A program made the translations under genes and the position numbers. From Myxococcota bacterium (GTDB lineage Bacteria > Myxococcota > Polyangia > GCA-2747355 > JAKLHH01), in the NCBI GenBank assembly GCA_022710245.1, contig JAKLHH010000004.1, positions 1-27,328 of the forward strand: a stretch of DNA of 27,328 bases, written 5' to 3'. Position 1 is the first letter of the stretch; each line of letters starts with the position of its first letter. The notes beneath the pieces were generated by a model. It did not search any database and was not told the DNA's origin. It was given only the letters and a program-made list of their open reading frames with translations. Of the stretch, positions 23,720 through 27,328 are shown one piece after another.

Positions 23720-24026
23720 CGAGTCGGAAGCCGCGCTGCCCGCCGCCGAGCTCCGCGCCGAGCCGGGCCAGGTCTCCGCCGCGCTGAAGCTCCTCATCGA
23801 CGGCGGCGAGCTGGTGAAGGTCTCCGACCTCTACTTCGCGCGCGCGGCCGTGGACGAGCTCCGCGGGCGGCTGGTCGCCTTCCTCGAGAAGGAGGGGCAG
23901 CTCAGCCCCACGCAGTGGAAGGAGCTCGTCGGCCAGAGCCGCAAGTTCACCATCCCGCTCGCCGAGTACTTCGACGCGCAGAAGGTCACGCTGCGGGTCG
24001 GGGATCTGCGCAAGCTACGGCGGTAG
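23720..24026 (+). pseudogene. selB: C-terminal fragment of the selenocysteine elongation factor SelB
   Basis: About 100 codons, ending at 24026. LLIDGGELVKVSDLYFARAAVDELRGRLVAFLEKEGQLSPTQWKELVGQSRKFTIPLAEYFDAQKVTLRVGDLRKLRR matches the last winged-helix domains of SelB, which bind the SECIS hairpin: the LYFH-type segment, GTSRKYAIPLLEY-type segment and RVGDVR end are all recognisable. Full SelB is about 600 residues or more and has a GTPase domain, which is absent here. The 5' part of the frame (a TTG could start at 23676) reads Arg-rich nonsense, so the break is near 23720. It is probably a truncated copy left after rearrangement next to the IS66 remnant. Confidence 0.75.
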
Positions 24027-24101
24027 CCGGGGGCCGAGAGATGAACATCCTGAGAAGACCTGCTGGACCCTGGCCGTTGGCAGGCTGAAGCCTCGGCGGC
24101 G

Positions 24102-24695
24102 TCATCGCGGGGTTGGTGCCGAGCCTGTGCGTCGCGCCCAGAAGTAGCCGAGGCCCGCGCTGGAGGCGACACCCCATTGCCCCGAAAAGCCCTGAGGGCC
24201 GGCAAACTCGATCTCAAGCAGCACCCCTGGGTGTCCGCCGAGCGTCAGCTGTCCGTCCCGGCGATTGTTCGAGCCGCCTATGCTTGCCCTGATCTCGATG
24301 CCGTTTACGGGCCTGGCGCGAACTAGAACGCCAGGGTAGACGGGGTCGTCGGACCTCGGCGAAGACCCGCATGATTCCACGCATCGGGGAATGCCGACGT
24401 GCGTGAAGTCGATCTCTGCTGCGCCGTAGTAGGGCGTCCTGATGAGCGGGGCTACCGGCGGAACCGCGATCACGCCCCTGCGGGAGCGGTCTGTTGGGCT
24501 CGTCTGGCGCAGCCAGAGACGACCACTGGTTGAGCGTCCTTCCCAATCACGGAAGGTGACCGAATAGGTTCCTTCCAGATGTGGGACCGTTTCACCTAGA
24601 GGCCGTCCCAGCGGGTAAGCGCACACTGCGCAGCCGCCCAAAGCAACTGCTGCCAAGACGGCACTCGCAGGTGGCACGAATCTTCCTCCGGTCAT
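24102..24695 (-). CDS. Small lipoprotein; candidate immunity partner of the Rhs tip
   Basis: 197 residues. The ATG at 24695 has AGAGG upstream and starts a lipoprotein signal with lipobox LGGC (C22). The mature part is rich in strands (GTYSVTFRDWEGRSTSGRLWLRQ, GVLLEIEFAGPQGFSGQWGVASSAGLGYFWARR) and includes a short Cys pair (PRCVESC). I do not recognise its family; a calycin-like barrel is possible. It begins 21 bases after the stop of the Rhs gene, on the same strand, and shares that gene's locally lower GC. Genes in this position usually encode immunity proteins, and lipid anchoring would place it in the periplasm. That role is inference; an unrelated lipoprotein is the alternative. Confidence 0.75.
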   Translation of the reverse strand: MTGGRFVPPASAVLAAVALGGCAVCAYPLGRPLGETVPHLEGTYSVTFRDWEGRSTSGRLWLRQTSPTDRSRRGVIAVPPVAPLIRTPYYGAAEIDFTHVGIPRCVESCGSSPRSDDPVYPGVLVRARPVNGIEIRASIGGSNNRRDGQLTLGGHPGVLLEIEFAGPQGFSGQWGVASSAGLGYFWARRTGSAPTPR

Positions 24696-24716
24696 TGTAA
24701 ACCTCTATCAGAGTGC

Positions 24717-27328
24717 CTATGGCCCATTGCCGTCCCAAAGAAGGTTTTGAAATGGAAACGGTTTGTATGGAATGTACAACGTCATGCGCGGGCTAACGTA
24801 GAGTAGAGAGTGCCCGCTTGGCATTGATGCACCAGGAGGCGCCGGTATTAGTGGGTCCCGATAGACACTCATGTTGCCCCAAGGGTCAATCAGGTAGACT
24901 GGCGCGGCCTTCGAAGGATCCGATGCGAATTGTTCGTCGGAAGGCGTGATCTGGTCAGCAAAGTAGTTCGGATTGCGGTTGCGATTTGAGTGGTGAGAGT
25001 GAAACACGGCACAGCCGCCGTCCGGCTTTGTTGGGTTTGTTCCGGACCCTGGATACTGCTCGGGTGTGGGGAAGTCGTAGGTGAACTTGTCACCCACTTG
25101 GCGAATCCAGCCTGAATACTCCAGAGGATAGCCAGAGGCGTCGGACAGGCCCGTAAGCCCCCACACAAGTCCCATGGCGTCGACAGCAGCATCTGTCAAC
25201 GAGTTGAAGAGATCACCCGGGCTGAGACCTACGATATCAAGATTGTTGACTGGGTCGACAGCGCCGTATGCGTAGCGTGACCCCCCGAAGCTGTCACCTG
25301 CGTGGACTGCTACCCCACGTGCTGCAATCTGGTCACGTCGCGCTCCGAGCGGGTCCGGCTGCGTGTACTGCCCGATCATCGGGTCGTAGTGCCGGTGCCA
25401 GTTGTAGTGCAGCGGCGGCCGGTAGACGACGAGCTGGCTCTGCACCGACGGGTCGCCGTACGTGGCCGGATCGAACGTCGCGACCATCGTCTCGGTGTCC
25501 TCGTACTGGCCCGGCAGCCGGAGCGGCTGATACACCGTCGCGTCGAGGCCGAAGTTTCGGTGGATCCATTGGTCGACCTCGGCACCGCCCGAGGTGTACG
25601 TCCACCCGAACGCATCGACGTCCGAGCGGAAGACTACCTGCCCATTGTCCGTGATGCCGGTGACCGGCTGACCGAGGTGGCTCGGCAGCAGGTGCGTCTC
25701 CAGGACGCCGCCGGAGGTGCTGATGCGCTGAAAGACCGGGATGCGGTTCAGGTAGACGTACTCGTAGACCTCGGGGTCGCCCTGGCTCGGGCTCAGGATC
25801 TCGGCTACGAGCTGGCTCTGCAGGTCGTAGAAGTAGTACCAGGTGTCGGTCTGCCCTGGGTCGTTGTTCTTGACCACCTGCTTCATGATGCGTCGGCCAA
25901 GGTGGTCGTAGAGCGACGTGGCGGTGTAGGGCACATAGCTCTTCTGCCAGGTGCCGCCCGAGTAGGTCTGCACCGGCATCGTACCCTGGACCGACTTGAG
26001 GCGCCCCGAGGGATAGTAGTAGTAGCCGCGCTGCCCGACGTTCGGGCTCAGTGCCTCCTGATCGACCGTCCGGTAGCCGCGACTGTTGGAGTCCACGCGG
26101 ATCGTGGCGCCGCTGGCTCTCCGCGCCCGGTAGAGCATGTTCGTGCCCGAGTTGTAGGAGAGCGTGAGGATCTCTCCGGGCGTGAACGCGTTCCGGTACT
26201 CGAGCGAGGCCATCCCCCCGCCGGAGTAGCCGATCCGTGCCCGCGTGCCCGCGTTCTGCGACGGGCAGCTCGTGTTGCCGTTCGTCTGGTCGCAGGTCAG
26301 CCGGCCCGCGAGGTCGTAGAGGTAGCGCGTCGAGTGCAGGGCGCGGCGGCAGGTGCCGCTGACGCAGTAGTCGCCGTGCACACAGTTCGCGTTGGAGGTA
26401 CAGCTCGTCTGGGTCGTCGCGGTGAGGTCCTTGACCCGCTTCGGGGTGTCCACCGCGTACCCGTCCGAGAAGAGGCCGGTGCAGTTGGTGCTGACCCCCG
26501 TCAAGAAGTAGCCGCTGTCGCGGCTGAACGTGACGACGATGGGGCTCTGGGTCGGCGTGCAGTTCGCCGCGAGCTGGTATTGCTTGACGCCGCCGAAGGG
26601 CTCGTAGGTGACTCCGTCGAGGATCGTCGAGCCGGCGAACTCGATGGCGGTCACCTTGCCAGTGTTGGACGGGCTGCCACCGCCTCCGAGTATGTAGTTC
26701 ACGAAAGCCCCCGTCGGCAGCGTCGTCGTCGTCACGTTCCCCTCGGCGTCGTACTCGTAGACGGCGTCGAAGGAAGTCCCGCCTGGCCACTCCTGCCGCT
26801 CTTTCACGATGCGCCCCAGCTGGTCGTAACTGTACCACGTCTTGCGGAAGGTCGGCGTCGTGCCGTCGCAGCCCACCTCTGCCTCTGCCCCAACGAGCCG
26901 CCCGACTCCGTGCTCGCAGAACCCGCTCGGGCAGGAGGCCGAGCTGTCCCAGACGAGGCGCATGGTCTGCCCGAGGCTCATCGTGCCGTTGGCTGCGCAG
27001 TGCTGCGCCGGGGCCGCCGTCTCCGGCGAGACCTGGAGCAGGCGGTTCGCGCCGTCGTAGCTGTACGTCGTTCTCATCTCACCGCCGGTGCCCACGGCCT
27101 CGCGCTTCTCGACGAGGCTGCCGTTGCCGTCGTAGGCAAACCGCGTCACGCCGCTGTCCGCCATGGTCGCCTGCACCACGCGTCCGAAGTCGTCGTGAAC
27201 GTACGAGGTGGTGCCGGTTCCGTTCGCGGCCGGGTAGGCCACCGTCCCGAGGTTGCCGGCCGGGTCGTAGGTCATGTTCACGGTGAGGTTGCCGCTGCTG
27301 AGCTCGCGCTTGAGCTGCGTGACAGCGC
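24717..27328 (-). CDS. Rhs/YD-repeat protein with DUF4329/JAB-like C-terminal tip (5' end outside window)
   Basis: 870 codons are visible; the frame is open to the window edge. The visible core has many YD repeats (TYDPAGNLGTV, SYDQLGRIVKE, YEYDAEGNVTT, LYDLAGRLTC), then the Rhs core end HYNWHRHYDPMIGQYTQPDPLG and RYAYGAVDPVNNLDIVGLS. A short Cys-rich insert (CTSNANCVHGDYCVSGTC) sits inside the repeats. The last 165 residues, from about 25225 downward, are the variable tip: EYSGWIRQVGDKFTYDFP, then FHSHHS, then ITPSDEQF and VYLIDPWGNMSVYRDP. This is the order of DUF4329/JAB-type metal-dependent domains (Glu, HxH, S/TPxD). The tip is expected to be released as a toxin. GC falls from about the PDPLG motif onward, suggesting tip exchange. 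Confidence 0.9.
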   Translation of the reverse strand, partial: AVTQLKRELSSGNLTVNMTYDPAGNLGTVAYPAANGTGTTSYVHDDFGRVVQATMADSGVTRFAYDGNGSLVEKREAVGTGGEMRTTYSYDGANRLLQVSPETAAPAQHCAANGTMSLGQTMRLVWDSSASCPSGFCEHGVGRLVGAEAEVGCDGTTPTFRKTWYSYDQLGRIVKERQEWPGGTSFDAVYEYDAEGNVTTTTLPTGAFVNYILGGGGSPSNTGKVTAIEFAGSTILDGVTYEPFGGVKQYQLAANCTPTQSPIVVTFSRDSGYFLTGVSTNCTGLFSDGYAVDTPKRVKDLTATTQTSCTSNANCVHGDYCVSGTCRRALHSTRYLYDLAGRLTCDQTNGNTSCPSQNAGTRARIGYSGGGMASLEYRNAFTPGEILTLSYNSGTNMLYRARRASGATIRVDSNSRGYRTVDQEALSPNVGQRGYYYYPSGRLKSVQGTMPVQTYSGGTWQKSYVPYTATSLYDHLGRRIMKQVVKNNDPGQTDTWYYFYDLQSQLVAEILSPSQGDPEVYEYVYLNRIPVFQRISTSGGVLETHLLPSHLGQPVTGITDNGQVVFRSDVDAFGWTYTSGGAEVDQWIHRNFGLDATVYQPLRLPGQYEDTETMVATFDPATYGDPSVQSQLVVYRPPLHYNWHRHYDPMIGQYTQPDPLGARRDQIAARGVAVHAGDSFGGSRYAYGAVDPVNNLDIVGLSPGDLFNSLTDAAVDAMGLVWGLTGLSDASGYPLEYSGWIRQVGDKFTYDFPTPEQYPGSGTNPTKPDGGCAVFHSHHSNRNRNPNYFADQITPSDEQFASDPSKAAPVYLIDPWGNMSVYRDPLIPAPPGASMPSGHSLLYVSPRMTLYIPYKPFPFQNLLWDGNGP

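Overview
The window is very GC-rich DNA with tightly packed genes. Its gene content points to a Myxococcota (myxobacterial-type) delta-proteobacterium: two sigma-54 activators (one with an FHA domain), an ECF sigma factor with a FecR-type partner, many short lipoproteins with Cys- or Asp-rich segments, Cys repeat proteins and an Rhs/YD-repeat protein. This assignment is inferred from gene content only. I see no rRNA, tRNA or CRISPR array.

Layout. 1-1487: an outer-membrane-type protein (minus strand), then a 166-bp palindromic MITE-like element touching the end of the next gene. 1488-11129: a divergent regulatory and transport unit. A histidine kinase and NtrC-family regulator are on the minus strand. 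Opposite them is a six-gene operon: TolC-like channel, HlyD-like adaptor, two ABC ATPases and two ABC-2 permeases, equivalent to ybhGFSR with YbhF split in two and a TolC added. A good sigma-54 promoter and tandem dyads lie in the divergent gap, so the local pair probably controls the pump. 11302-13014: a receiver domain fused to a thioredoxin-reductase-like flavoprotein lacking the redox CxxC. 13085-16994 (minus): a GIDE-like domain protein, a lipoprotein with about 97 Cys in 541 residues and seven tandem Cys repeats, and a lipoprotein with two lectin/LamG-like halves. The Cys-rich gene has its own sigma-54 promoter and two upstream dyads. 17066-20650: a secreted barrel-like protein, then ECF sigma, FecR-like regulator and lipoprotein. 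20745-23283: an FHA sigma-54 activator and a receiver-HTH regulator. 23280-24026: a junction of gene remnants (IS66 TnpB, SelB C-terminus). 24102-27328 (minus): the 3' part of an Rhs gene whose variable tip looks like a DUF4329/JAB-type domain, followed by a small lipoprotein that may be its immunity partner. Base composition is visibly lower in GC over the tip and the lipoprotein.

The common theme is envelope-facing proteins (pump, lipoproteins, Rhs) wired to sigma-54, ECF and phosphorelay control. The least ordinary points are the two sigma-54 promoter/dyad arrangements, the alternating Cys-repeat lipoprotein, the complementary defects in the two ABC ATPases, the palindromic element at the regulator stop codon, and the Rhs tip with its neighbour.
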